DNA from: Phoronis australis
Lineage: Eukaryota; Phoronida; Phoronidae
Direction: 5' to 3'
Assembly: GCA_002633005.1 (NCBI GenBank)
Contig: NMRA01000052.1
Coordinates: 921,235-981,234 of the forward strand
DNA: 60,000 nucleotides
Of this stretch, positions 12,001 to 27,689 are shown piece after piece. Within the stretch, counting starts at the first letter, position 1, and every line of letters begins with the position of its first letter. The position numbers were made by a program, and so were the translations under genes. The notes under the pieces are model-generated. The model saw only the letters and a list, made by a program, of their open reading frames with translations, was not told the origin of the DNA and ran no database searches.

Positions 12001-13898
12001 CAAACAATGACTTCATGGTTGTGTACTTAAACTTAATCTCACCAATTTAGGACAAAACAATTGCCGAAGTTGATTTGTTACCTTTTTCAAAGACACCTGA
12101 CAATGTTGTGAATGCCCACAGCACCAGTTACCTATCTACAGTGTTTGCTGGGAATGTGATCTTGCAATTTATCTTTTTACCAATAATGTGAGACGTCGTT
12201 GAATTGTGGGAAATTGCTCTACATTATTGGACAGAACATACGTTTCTAGTCACTAGATGGCAAGAAAGGGAGGTCAGCCCATAAATGTCTGGGATGCACA
12301 CACATCACTTTTCTTCTTCAGTTCACAAAAAGGCCAATTACATATTCCGGTGGCATCAATCAAAGTTTAAATGCACTACAGGATATGGTTTGAATTGAAG
12401 TTGGTTGTGTTGCCCTGCCGCGACTGACTGCAAAGTATTGTACACTACTGGAAAACATTATTTTTGTTATCAGACACCAGCCTTATTTTTTCAGTTCGAA
12501 AATGATTCAATATTTTGCTAGAAAAATCACCATGGCTGATCATGAAAAGCAGAATAAACAAGAAAAAAACTTCATTAAAGATGGCCTGAGAACTGATGGT
12601 GCCTTGGTAGTGGGACTTAATTTTAATTGTCTGTTTAGGTGTGGAGCACAGAAACCGGTGAACAGCTGATGAGCTGTGACCAGCACGAAGGTTACGTACT
12701 GGACTGTGACGTATCACCCAATCAGACACGATTTGTGTCCGCCTCTGTCGACGCTACACTTAAGGTGAGGTGGAAACTGATTATCAAATGTAATACAACT
12801 AAACTTGCGTAAGTCAGGCACAGGTCAGTTGGAGCTTCACACAACTCTGACAAAATTTCCCAGTACGGTTGTTCCAATTCCTGCACTTAGCCTTTCAGAT
12901 AATTCAGTTTTCACCTTACTTGACAAATTAAGTCTGCTTGTCTGGATGGATCTGACTTTTCCAAGTTTTACTTAACTGTATTTCTTGTCCAATCTGAAGA
13001 TAGTGACAATTTTGAGGAAAAAATATCCGAAACGAACAGTGTAGGAAGTGACTTAAACAAGCAGAATCATTGAATTTAGGAAACGTACATGTTTCAGATG
13101 TTGTTATAGTTGTGAAGTTTAGTCTGATGCTGACTAATACGCAGAAGGTGCAATCTCATATTAAAGATAGTAATGATTTTTGTTCTATTTTGACAAGCGC
13201 CTTCGCTTTCTTGTGGCAGTTAACATACTTGTAGAAAATTGATAACTTTTGCTGTAGGTAATCAAAGGGTACGCTGGCGTACTGGAAATATCCTTGCTGT
13301 TAGGACTTCTAGTTTTTGTTCAGATATTGTGAAAAGCAAGAGAGACTTTTGCTAAGCAACATTGTGCCTGTTGATGGGGAACGTATCTTTCACGTCTTCG
13401 AGACACAAATGAATGGCTGAGTTCTGAGTTGTGAAGAATATCATTTATTTTCAAGCTGTTGCATATTTGAGGACAGAAAACCTATTGACTGTAATTTTTT
13501 ACTTCTTCTCACAGCTGTGGAATGCAAGTAATGGTTCGGAAGTGGCCACTCTGGTGGCGCACACGGATTGCGTGCGAAGCTGCCGATTCGGTCCTGTAAG
13601 CAAAGTGCTGGCCTCTGGTGATGACCAGGGTGTAGTAAAAATTTGGACGGATCACGGAATGCAAAAATCGCTGCATCTGCACAAGAGCTGGGTTACAGAC
13701 ATCCACTTCTCCAGCAACGGAAGTCAACTGGTCTCCGTTTCCGACTGCGTTCGTTGGTTCACGAACACCGGTAGACTGTTACAGACGTTCTACCTTCACG
13801 GAAGTTTTGCACGCTACATAAAGGTTTCGAAGGATTTCCGAACATTTGTGACTACAGATAGTGCTGGTAATTTGTACGTCCTTAAGGTGGTTGAATGA
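1..13898 (+). CDS. APAF1: APAF1-like apoptosome protein, 3' part (14 exons, 5' end outside window)
   Basis: Apoptotic protease-activating factor 1 is the cytosolic adaptor that binds cytochrome c, oligomerises into the apoptosome and recruits procaspase-9. Fourteen exons join in frame: 1-83, 757-858, 1435-1610, 2940-3066, 3947-4156, 4311-4751, 5565-5693, 6566-6691, 8125-8244, 8945-9070, 10013-10141, 11296-11415, 12639-12764 and 13515-13898. They give 798 residues ending at a TGA. About the first 120 residues align with the helical region of APAF1; the rest forms 15 WD40 blades, the same count as human APAF1 (7 plus 8). CARD and NB-ARC must lie upstream. All introns are GT-AG and all junctions are phase 0 except the one after 1610. 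Introns not listed separately show no recognisable features. Other multi-WD40 STAND proteins were considered, but the order of blades and the pre-propeller segment fit APAF1 specifically. Confidence 0.93.
757..858 (+). CDS. APAF1: APAF1 exon b, helical region
   Basis: 34 codons from VFFNLKFV to SGILDEQ, containing TGPSDLISDY, which corresponds to VGPAHLIHEF in human APAF1. The acceptor at 755-756 (tttaag) was chosen over ttgtag at 721-726 because it gives an alignment without gaps to the preceding exon. The alternative would add ten residues in the same frame. Confidence 0.82.
1222..1374. repeat. diverged copy of the 16237-16518 TIR family
   Basis: Begins taaaaattctccag and ends with an inverted version around ccaaactcgagagtta. 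It shares the internal phrase accttgaccaaagtaattaa with the right part of the other copies. It lies in the APAF1 intron after exon b. Confidence 0.55.
1435..1610 (+). CDS. APAF1: APAF1 exon c, linker to the WD40 region
   Basis: Encodes NAQHRKDFFRFISIHAHLFV through QLGLSEKTESEVYKQAKTLA to FYLDW. It matches the human stretch with IVQLGLCEPETSEVYQQAK just before the first propeller. It ends in phase 2 (TG) and joins the C at 2940 to make Cys. This is the only non-zero intron phase in the visible gene. Confidence 0.9.
2670..2830. repeat. dispersed repeat family, copy 1
   Basis: Contains ttttgtcagatttctcaaca followed by agcatggtttgtatggcgta. The same order of phrases recurs at 21800-21985, 43060-43215 and 44655-44805. 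Boundaries are approximate. Confidence 0.5.
2940..3066 (+). CDS. APAF1: APAF1 exon d, WD40 blade 1
   Basis: Reads NKEMVGSVFHLTSKLHKGSV and on to LLSCGDDNAIK, then gtaagc. This is strands a to c of the first blade, with the GDD turn. It continues directly into the next exon, where ICDAQSG stands where a WD motif is expected. Confidence 0.9.
3645..3760 (-). mobile_element. tRNA-derived SINE fragment, second family
   Basis: On the - strand: A box TGGCTCAGTGGCTAGAGTG and B box GGTTCTGGGTTTGAGTCCC, typical of a tRNA-like SINE head. The body differs from the 10157 and 31689 copies (tcgggagcagaaatcttctt), so this is a separate family. It lies in APAF1 intron 4; the exact 3' end is uncertain. Confidence 0.75.
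3947..4156 (+). CDS. APAF1: APAF1 exon e, blade 1 end, blade 2 and inter-blade loop
   Basis: 70 codons. Blade 2 is AHEEPITCCTFSHDGSKILS with SSEDNMIKIF in place of a terminal WD. After it comes a hydrophilic tail (TTSEQTICRKGSSKEASPR) with no counterpart in a standard blade; it continues into the next exon as an inserted loop. Confidence 0.88.
4311..4751 (+). CDS. APAF1: APAF1 exon f, loop and WD40 blades 3 to 5
   Basis: 147 codons, the longest exon. It begins with the rest of an acidic, glycine-rich loop (GDNPGREGEGGNDDND), followed by blade 3 (GELKLWD), blade 4 (GTLKIWS) and most of blade 5 (ATCCAFYPDSYDIAASVDNR). Three blades in one exon contrasts with the one-blade exons that follow, suggesting intron loss or retention of an ancestral exon. 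Confidence 0.92.
5565..5693 (+). CDS. APAF1: APAF1 exon g, WD40 blade 6
   Basis: 43 codons: VHDIVTGKVGKTF, then AFSPDGNYVTAGLSDYSVQ. It starts at the last strand of blade 5 and ends just before the VW of blade 6. LSDYSVQVW parallels LSQYCVELW of human APAF1. Confidence 0.92.
6111..6160. repeat. short end fragment of the TIR family
   Basis: taaaaattctccagtttggg is nearly identical to the TIR at 16237. Only one end is recognisable, followed by ttggtcaaggtcgcagcttg, a subterminal phrase seen reversed in the other copies. Confidence 0.5.
6566..6691 (+). CDS. APAF1: APAF1 exon h, WD40 blade 7, cytochrome c contacts
   Basis: 42 codons with LKAHCGWVYTVAFSSDGKK and IVSSSDDGTVI. The Trp at 6620-6622 and the Asp-Asp at 6674-6679 stand 18 and 19 residues apart. 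This is the spacing of human W884 and D902/D903, which contact cytochrome c. This blade closes the first propeller. Confidence 0.93.
7475..7583. repeat. 27-bp near-perfect inverted repeat with hammerhead-like core
   Basis: Arms 7475-7501 and 7557-7583 are reverse complements at 26 of 27 positions, with a 55-bp loop. On the - strand the left arm and its flank read CTGAAGA, a GGTGTTT/AAATGCC stem with a TAAT loop, then GAAAC. This is the layout of a hammerhead ribozyme core with one extra U. It lies in the APAF1 intron after exon h. Confidence 0.8.
8070..8120 (+). repeat. ATT trinucleotide microsatellite at the APAF1 exon i acceptor
   Basis: About ten ATT/GTT units run up to four bases before the exon at 8125. 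They replace the usual polypyrimidine tract of this acceptor. Confidence 0.9.
8125..8244 (+). CDS. APAF1: APAF1 exon i, WD40 blade 8
   Basis: 40 codons: LWDAENIQSSDVIGLKRDFD followed by FLLVAPDNNNQLK. It supplies the WD of blade 7 and a degenerate blade 8, which is also poorly WD-like in human APAF1 (DVVFQENEVMVLAVD). The acceptor lies at the end of an ATT/GTT microsatellite. Confidence 0.9.
8945..9070 (+). CDS. APAF1: APAF1 exon j, WD40 blade 9
   Basis: 42 codons: VIQGYDGRICATSPAEASRV, then RCCALCPDLTKAAYGCEDGT. It corresponds to the human VSCCCLSPHLQYIAFGDENG blade at the start of the second propeller. Confidence 0.91.
10013..10141 (+). CDS. APAF1: APAF1 exon k, WD40 blade 10, cytochrome c contacts
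   Basis: 43 codons with HPGHTDAVRCCVF and LVSCSDDCTLR. The Asp-Asp at 10124-10129 matches human D1023/D1024. The ORF closes 11 codons past the donor, and a SINE begins about 16 bases after the splice site. Confidence 0.92.
10157..10352 (+). mobile_element. tRNA-derived SINE, copy 1
   Basis: The head has tRNA-type promoter boxes: A box TGGCTTAGTG at 10170-10179 and B box GGGTTTGAGTCC at 10212-10223. A common body follows (ctagctcctcagttcggtt, then ggtgatcagtgcaatgggcc). The same order recurs at 31689-31938. It lies in the APAF1 intron after exon k, starting about 16 bases from the donor. Confidence 0.85.
11296..11415 (+). CDS. APAF1: APAF1 exon l, WD40 blade 11
   Basis: 40 codons: IFPKDGDVIVCKGHKMAVRK, then LLSGSLDGTLK. 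The Asp at 11401-11403 matches human D1064 in LLSWSFDGTVKVW. The exon is too short and lacks a nearby Met, so it is easily missed by ORF scans. Confidence 0.9.
12639..12764 (+). CDS. APAF1: APAF1 exon m, WD40 blade 12
   Basis: 42 codons: VWSTETGEQLMSCDQHEGYV, then LDCDVSPNQTRFVSASVDAT and LK. It parallels the human blade VLSCDISHDATKFSSTSADK. It is flanked by a clean tttag acceptor and a gtgagg donor. Confidence 0.93.
13515..13898 (+). CDS. APAF1: APAF1 exon n (last), WD40 blades 13 to 15 and stop
   Basis: 127 codons plus TGA. It contains blade 13 (VLASGDDQGVVKIW), blade 14 (KSWVTDIHFSSNGSQLVSVS) and blade 15, ending NLYVLKVVE, close to the human terminus ILYILQTLE. Asp-Asp at 13620-13625 fits human D1147 and its neighbour; Trp at 13689-13691 fits W1179. 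Both belong to the cytochrome c-binding surface. Confidence 0.95.
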   Translation: MWNASNGSEVATLVAHTDCVRSCRFGPVSKVLASGDDQGVVKIWTDHGMQKSLHLHKSWVTDIHFSSNGSQLVSVSDCVRWFTNTGRLLQTFYLHGSFARYIKVSKDFRTFVTTDSAGNLYVLKVVE

Positions 13899-14028
13899 TG
13901 TAAATGTGTTGACAATCATTGACAATGTGACAGTGCTAAGAACTGGTGCAGCAGAACCACATCGTTTCTCTGCCAATTTTATGTGGTTGGTAGCTTACAT
14001 TGGTATTTTCAGGTTAGCACTACGTTGT

Positions 14029-14034
14029 AATAAA
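14029..14034 (+). promoter_or_regulatory. candidate poly(A) signal of APAF1
   Basis: An AATAAA lies 131 bases after the APAF1 stop, followed by a TG/TTT-rich stretch. A second AATAAA at 14616-14621 would give a 3' UTR of about 0.75 kb. The sequence alone cannot choose between them. Confidence 0.4.
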
Positions 14035-16236
14035 TGTTTTGAAATGTTTAGTAATCATTATAATTGTATTGTTACTGATGCTCTGTTTTATGTTGACAGG
14101 AAAATCACTGGTTAATAATTAAAAGCAAGTTTTGTATTTTTTATTTGATTCTATTATCTGCTCAGTTTTGAAAGTCCAGTGCTGAAAAATTTGGAATTTG
14201 ATCTTTGTGTGTATTACATTTTATTCAATGGGCATATTGTTTACTTAATTATGAGTACCCTTACAATGTGGTGTAAATTGTTTGGACAACTAGCAAGACT
14301 ACTTGAGAGATGATGCCTGGTGTTTCAAAAATTAACAGGATTTAAAATTATAGCATTTTTGCAGTCGTGAACTATCACTTCAGGTATGAGCTTGGAGTGA
14401 GCGCATGAAACATATAATTGCATTGCCTGTTTGTGTTCTAAACGTGTCATACAGCCAGCGTAAAATAATGTTTTCAAATCGGGTCCAACATTTCGAAACA
14501 CTCGTGACACATTGTAAAGTTTAGAACATAGTCAGTCTTGTGAAAATCATTTTGAAGCAAGACTTGTACCAGGTGTCACTAAATGGAACTTAAGATTTCA
14601 ACTATTTTGACAGAGAATAAAGCCTGCTACAAACAGGAAAAACAGCGATCATCAGAGATCGGTTGTTGGAAAGGGTGAAGTTAGTTGCTAATCTTTTGTT
14701 GTCATGTGTTCTCAAGCTATTGTCATTTAGTTTATTCTAATATAACTCAATGTTAGAGAAATGACTCTCAAGGTATTATATCCAGGTGTATGTTGTTCAG
14801 CCAAAAATAATCAGTTGATTGCCTTTCCACCGTTTTAACTGCAGTGTTAGTTTCAAGTAACTAGCCAACTCTACGAGTAACGTCATTAAACTGCTGTTTA
14901 CACTGTATTAAGTGTACCACAAAACATCCCCAAATTCAATGGGTGGTAATTTGAACTTTTACATTACTTTGTAAACACAAAATTTCCACAATGAGTAACG
15001 TTATGTTAACTCACGGTGTAACAAATTTCAAGAGACCCGAGTTTGAAGTTAAAAAAGTATTCGGTTAAAATAAAGAATCTTATGAGGGTGATTGAAGGAA
15101 ATATATACACAGTCGTATTCAGCATAGCAATACAATAATGGAACTTAGATGTGTCAAATCGTAAGATGGATCACACTGGGATTTCACAGGTGCTAAATAT
15201 TAGCTTAATACTAGGAAAATTTGCCTAAGTGACTGCTGTGTCTGTAGCTGTAAAAACCATGACTAATTGAACTGACGACGAGGGTCACACTAACAGAAAA
15301 ATTGACACTCTTGCCATGTTTGAATACGATACTATGTGGTGAATTTTCGAATGACGTAAATGTTTCCTTTATCAGATGCATACGCAGTATTTGTTCGACC
15401 AACAGTTCTCAATTTGATGCTGCGTCAAAATGCATCAAGCTGAGATGACAATTCACAATTAAAATTGTAGAGCATGTAGCAAACAATTATTTATAGTTTC
15501 AAAAATACATTCGAAGTTGCTTAAGATACCACCCCTTGAAGATTGGAATGTTTTCTGTTACATCCGTTATGCACACCTTGAACAGGGAATGTCATGATGT
15601 GTCTAGTCATGTCGTTATTGAAATTGTTATTCCACTAAGATCATACCATGTTATTTTTTGTTGTTTGTTACATTTGTGATACTTGTTTGCATTTTGTGAA
15701 TGTATTCTGCCTCTGCAAATATACATGATGTTCATGCTGGTGGTTTTCAGTCTCTAACATTTTCACAAGATAACCTTGAAACAATCTTGTGTCATGGTTA
15801 TATAGAACCCAAGAAAAGTGTCCAAATTCAACGAACTTCGGGACATCAAATCTAGGAAGTGGCCGATTGGATTCATATAAAACTTGCTATGCCTTGTTCT
15901 CCAAAATGCAGTGAGGAACAGTTTTTAAATGGTCTGCTTTTGCACGAGGGGCTATAAAAATAGGACTCGTCGTTTTTTTTTGAAAAATATGTTGCATAAA
16001 CTGAATAATTTAGAAAACTAACAACATTTCTAATATTTCATCAGGAATATGCGATATCAAATGAAATTCGGCCATGTCATTGATACCATTGTTTTGCTAT
16101 TAATGTACCTTTGGCACCAGGCCACCTGCACCTTTTTTAAATTTTATTAAAGTCATGTGACCCAGTTAAGGGCTGACTACGTTAAGAGTCAATAATCAAA
16201 TTCTACAGGTTTTCTACTTTCGGAAAATGTATACGA

Positions 16237-16518
16237 TAAAATTCTCCAATTTGGGACTGTCTCTAGAATTTGGGACACAGAAACTCCTGCAAAAAATGAA
16301 TTTTCTGGAATTTGGGACAAGGGCAACTTTGATGTTCACCCTATTTGTCAAATTTCCACAAGATGTTTTCAATCTACAGAGCGGGTAATTTTGCTGTTTC
16401 CAGTGGTTATTGAATTTGGGACTGCACAGTGAATATTGTCTATTTCTAGAAACTGGGACAAGTTTCAACCTCGAACAAAAGAATTAATTTTTCGCTGTCT
16501 CAAATTGGAGAATTTTTA
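16237..16518. mobile_element. MITE-like element with terminal inverted repeats
   Basis: The left end reads taaaattctccaatttggga; the right end is its inverted copy with one mismatch and one extra T. The 282-bp interior repeats the phrase aatttgggac several times and has no coding capacity. Diverged relatives occur at 1222-1374, 6111-6160 and 42273-42651. Confidence 0.75.
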
Positions 16519-19500
16519 CCTGTATTTTTACCTGTATTTTTACCTGTATTTGATAAATACACAGACTCGTTGATAAGGTCCTACATGATCTCAAGGTTGT
16601 GCCTTCCTGCTTGTACTAAGTATCTATTATTCTTGCGTTTATTTGGCTTAATAGTGTGTCAATAAGGTCTTGCATAACTTGAACATTCTTCTCGCTAAGT
16701 CTTGAAGCTAGTAATAATACTAGTTTGGTCACGAAAGACATTAACAAACTCGAAAGTCAAAGTCTTAGTCAATATTTGTGAATTATTGCCGATCAAACAA
16801 GTAGTGAAATCCATGTTCTTGTACAGAGGCCAAACACAAAAAAAAACATGACAGGTAAAAATTGTATTTTGAAACCGGGATGCACAAAATTTTTGTTAAT
16901 ACAATGCGACACTTCAGGAATTGCAAAGTAACAACATAGACGCCAACAGTGCCATGGCAACATAGTGTATTGGGGGTTATCATTTGTTGCTCAACTGACC
17001 TTTCTACGAACTGATGTGAACTGACAAGTGCTCATCCAGAGTGAAGAATCGTGAGAAAATTCAGGGGATTTCATCTACGGCGCTGTTGCCAATTTCAAGT
17101 TCCTTGTGGGATGGTTGCCTCGTAAATGTCCGGTGAGATTACAGATAACATGTAAGCGTGTAATCCGATTTATAATTTGCACGATCGGATGGCACCTGCC
17201 TAGAGTTGCAGTGGAAACGTCCACTCAAGCGACAAGTGTTGGTTTTTATCATATTTACACGTAACCAAGTTTCTGTGTAGTCACCGAATGTTTCAAGCTA
17301 GCAACTGTCCCACAATTCATTTGAAAAACGACAGTGCGATAGATGAATCCCCTACCCCGAATTCTGTCACCAGACACCATTAATCAGCATCAATTAAGTT
17401 TTAGTGATTTTCCACAATTAATTGCACTAACAAACCTGTGCAATCTAAACAGTGATTGGTGTCTAGTAACAATCACAAGAGAGGCAGGCAAACTTACAAC
17501 TTTATCCTAACTAGCTAAAACAATATTACGTCTTGTTTTAGCCCATTAACTCGACAAATCACAAAATCTTAGAAACAAAATCGTGGTGTGTAACTCTGGT
17601 CAATCCTTGAAGTCTTACACCAGTTTGAAATTCCAGATAAGGCCACAAAAGCATAGTTGGTCCTCGTCTCTACCCGACTTATTTCGAGATCTAGGGTCCA
17701 TTTCATGAAAAGTGACTGAAGACAGAAATTGAGTAATCAGATTTGCACAACCATTTCTGAAAACCAGTTAAATCTCACTTGAGCAAAAATGAAAAAGTCC
17801 GAGAATTTACACTAGGATAATTTCTATTAATTATTTACAGATGCTGATGAGCCCATGATTACTTAGCTAAACCTTTATTCAGTAACTGTGAAGTGGAGGT
17901 GCCAGACAATGTCCATCTTCAAGTCATATTTCAGGAAACAGATCCCTGCACTCACAGATTAAAAAAACGCTCACCGTCATCCATTCCACCCAAGGTCAGG
18001 TGTTTTTATTTGAAGCACTGCACAAAGGCACAGTGAAATCGGCTTAACAGCGTTTAAGATCCATTTACGTATAAGGTTGGTGGGTTTTTTCGACACGTGA
18101 CACCAAAGAATATTTTTTTAAATAATTGCAGAGGAAAATTCTGGACACTCTAATGGCCAACTTCTTGATAGTTAACAACAAATATGTTTTCAGTGAAAAG
18201 GGTTTTTACACTTAAAACTAGAACTAAACATCCACTTCTGATACAACCTAATATTACACACTATCGTCTATTAAAGCCATAAAATTATAAATAATAACAA
18301 ACATAAGTTACTCTCACAATACTGTTTTCCAATCCATAACAGTTTTCTCAGAGCCATAGTTTCCATTTAAAGTTACATTGACAACGTCTTCGACGGATCA
18401 AAATTTACCAACCTCAAAGTGAAACCAAGCTCAAAATAACACCCATGAGCTCCACTGTGACCATTGCATAACCTCAGAAATCAAGGAAGGCTAACATGCC
18501 GTATTTCAGGACTCAAGGTTTGACGCGTCGCAAAATTAAATGAAAACTGACATGTGAAACGGGATGCTATCCTTAAACAGCGCTCAAATATAGCTTTAAC
18601 AATGAGCTAAGGTGCTCAAAACAAGGTCACGACTATAGCATTACATTTAAAAGAATGCATTATCTTACACATAATTAAGAAAAATAGTCCTCTTAATAGT
18701 GAATATACAAAACTTTACTCCTCTGACAACTACATAACATAGCTGTTCACATTGCAAACATTTTCACACCTGGTCACGCAAACATGATACTATCATTGCT
18801 ATAGCTAGCACAATACAAACTAAGCTAAAAATTACAACATGTGACACTAAGCAGAATGAGTTGCACGACTACGAGCAATAAATGATAATTGAGCTTGAAA
18901 CAAACAAGGCTTTTGTTAAGGGCACTGTCACACCAAACGTGAACACAGAACGTCATAGCTTCTCTTACCATCTCGATGACATGGCCTAGGGAAGGCAAGA
19001 ACTAGAAACAATCAAATTTGGACAAAAACACGCCTTGAATGCGACACTGTCCACGATGACCTCACTAAGCTTGCAAAACGCTTTGTGGGTTCCTTCTTTT
19101 TTTTCCATTTTTAAGATTGCACTGACCACAGCATGGCGTGACAGAGCCCCCAAATCTTCACTCGTGCTTTGAATGAATGGAGGTGAAAGTGATGGATATG
19201 AGCTTGGAATGTCCCCACAGAAAGTGAAATAGTGTGCATACAAATCAAGATGGCCAATTGATCTGCTACGTCGCATAAATCGGTTCACATTTTGAAAAAC
19301 AAACACTTTCAGCTTGGATTTCCGTGTCCCGGACTTTAGAGACTCCAAAAACTGAAGAATTTTTCTCGTATGTAAAGCGAGGTCTAGCTAAGTAAAAAAC
19401 GCTTCTCCTGTGTTCGAGTGCAATGGGCATTGCTGACAGTTGCGCAGCTTCTAAACATTCATATATCACAGCCATCTGTTTTATAAGCTGTTTATACATG

Positions 19501-21440
19501 TACAAGATAGTTAACATAAAACAGCTACACTGCATGCACAGGGATTTTTTTCGCAATAGAAAATTACACTTTTGTGGATTGGCAGCACAAAAGGAGAAAC
19601 CTTTGTCTGTTTTTTGGACCTTAAGACATCTGGCAATAAATGGAACATACGAACACCATACTACGCAGGTCACTAGGATATTTTTCATTGTCAAGCGCAA
19701 CATATACTCTCCTCATCATTGCAATAATCACAAAAGCCTTTGAAAAATTAGGAAACCTTGCATGTATCCCTTATATAAAACAGATCGCAGCTGTACAGTA
19801 ACCAAAACATAGTGATCAGTGGACATCGTTATCACTATGTTTTTCATCTGGATTGTAGCTGAGGTGATGCCGGTTAAGGTTCTAAAAACGTGCACTTAAT
19901 GTTCAGTAAATCTAAACACACCGACAAGTTGATATGTTGACACTTCGTCCTATACAGCTGAACTCATGCTTAAATAACCATTCAACAACCAGATAAAGAT
20001 TATCCTCACCAGACTCATATCTTAGGAGAGTTTGGGTTAGAGACTATAATCACTTTTCTCCCAACTGCAGATACATGACACAGGAACTGTAACCATGCGT
20101 CATGTGACTACCAGATTTTTTTGCAGATGTATGCAACCACACAATGAAAGTGGGGCAAAATTTGACAAAATTTCATGAAGGTTAATGAAATGAGCAAGAC
20201 AAGTGCATTAATTTTACACATGCCAAATAAGGCAATACAAATACCATACATACCCTTGAAATACATAAGCACGTGTCTAAGTTTTCAATGAGATCAAAAT
20301 GAAACTAACACTTGATAAAATGACTTTTCATCAAACATGAATGTTACACAATTGGCAAACGCGTGTTGATAAAACTGAAAATTATATGCACGGTGAAATC
20401 TCAGCTTACAACGCAAACTTCATTTCATGCACACTGTCAAATCAAAACATAACTACAGTAATATCTAGCCAATATGGTAGATAAGTGTAATTTTAGGTTT
20501 CCATTCTTTCACAAAACATTAGTGGGATCAAAAATGCTTTATCTTTAACTTCTACACCACAGGTACCAGCAGACAATGTTTTGAGAAATTGACATCATCA
20601 ATGATGTCACACGACTTTGAAAAATGTTAAAAGAACACTTTTGATAATTATTATTTTGGTCCAGGAATAGTCAAGTTACAGCTTTGTTTACTTTGTTATG
20701 ACTTTTGTGACAAGATCATAATGTATTTTGGGAATTAAACCCAACAACATGCAATTTGTAATCTTGTACTTCTGTCAAGCACCCGACACTACAAAATTTA
20801 AATCAACAATAACGCAAAGGTACTAAAACAAATCTCATTGAGTAAAAAATAGCCTATAGTTTTTCTGCCACGATTTCAAACTTTAAAATTTTGCGAAATT
20901 GTAAATTAGAATTAATTTTCACGTAATTCCCAAGTGGAGCCAAAACAGAATTTTCAAAGACTGGTGAAATAATCGTGTCCTTTTCTAATTTTTGGCTATT
21001 TGTAAACGGGTATCATTAACAAATAAATACAAAAGAGTTATTGTCATTCCCATTGTTCAGTGAAAATCAATTTCATACCAGACATAAAAGCAGTGTAGAT
21101 TGTAAAAACTCGAAAAATGTAAATCTCAAATGTCTGCCTATGAGGGCCATTTGTGACAAGAGCATTTCTTTATCTTACTCATCAAATAACAGGCCTGTGA
21201 TAAAAAATTATTTCAAAAGCAGTTCACAATTCAAAAACACAATTTTCATAAAATCATGCGATAAAACTGTGCCCATACAACATGCCTAGCTTGTACAAAA
21301 ACACATCACACTCCTTGGTCGATGAGAGTCTCTTTTTTCCAAAAGCATCTCGTTCACTCTAAATTGTACTTAAAATACTCGGTTGATTTGCATTGAATGA
21401 GTGTAGAATGTCCCACGGTTACACAGCTGGCCAACAGGCG

Positions 21441-26767
<5,327 letters not shown>

Positions 26768-27689
26768 CATTGTCTTTCGTAATTTTCCGTAAAATCGACG
26801 GAAACACACGAAGGGTTCGTTTCAGCAGTACCAGGTTATTTCAGCAGACGCATCAGCCACTCCGGGGGGAGCGTACTTACACAATGGGATTATGTACTAG
26901 GACGTGACTGTACGCTGTAAAGATTATTTTTTGCATTAAATTCCTCATGGAAGGGTTGGAATTCAAAGAGAGATCCATTTTCAGTTGCCACAAAACTATA
27001 CAGAAGGATTTTATTAGGACTGTTGCGTGACCACGCCTCAACTTAGAGGGGGAACATTCTTCAGTGCAGTACATTTAATTAGTGCGCATGGGCCTTAAAA
27101 TGGGTCATGCACCCACAGAGAAGCTACGATAATATCCAGAATTAGGCGCATGTGACTATATGCGAACCATTTGAGGAAAACCATGCTTAAATGTTCTGAA
27201 TGCTGAAGGTTCACATTATATAACGTAATTGTTGATGTAGGTTATGTAGACACTGGTCTTGCTTAAAAATACACAACCTTAGTGTTTGTTTTCTTATTGC
27301 ACATGGTACTTGGTGGTCAAAAGCACCGAAAACAACTTCAGCAATGTTGCAATGCAACATGGTCCAGTTTAACAATTGAAAAATGCTAAGGACGCACCTG
27401 TGTAACGAACTTTCGTAGTGCGCCTGTGGACCTTACGGTCCATGCGTCTATATGTACAAGACACCATGGATTTTTGTTTACGAAAACGCATTATTTTGAA
27501 TGCAATCACATGAGTCAAAATTAGAGTTAGTATTAATGAATATTTCTTTATCTATATACGATATTTGGACTGACAGCAGAATATTATATGTTTTAATTGC
27601 ATTCCGGGGTAACCTCCAGCCGTAACAGTTTTCTGTGCCACTGGATCAAGGTTTCCTCAGCCGAGAGAGTGGGATTGCCCCAGTGCAAC

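Larger units (their letters stand above)
13899..21440. other. convergent intergenic region: APAF1 and CHIC 3' UTRs plus repeats
   Basis: No spliced gene could be assembled here. The first part should be APAF1 3' UTR and the part near 21440 CHIC 3' UTR (- strand). Possible AATAAA signals for CHIC read TTTATT on the + strand, for example at 18005-18010 and 17874-17879, but none is decisive. A terminal-inverted-repeat element lies at 16237-16518. The two longest ORFs (- strand, 18986-19348 and 19266-19703) match nothing I recognise and overlap each other in different frames. Confidence 0.5.

Noticed and set aside
18986-19703. Two overlapping - strand ORFs of 120 and 145 residues
   Set aside because: They lie in different frames of the same DNA, match no family I know, and sit in the likely 3' UTR/intergenic zone beyond CHIC.
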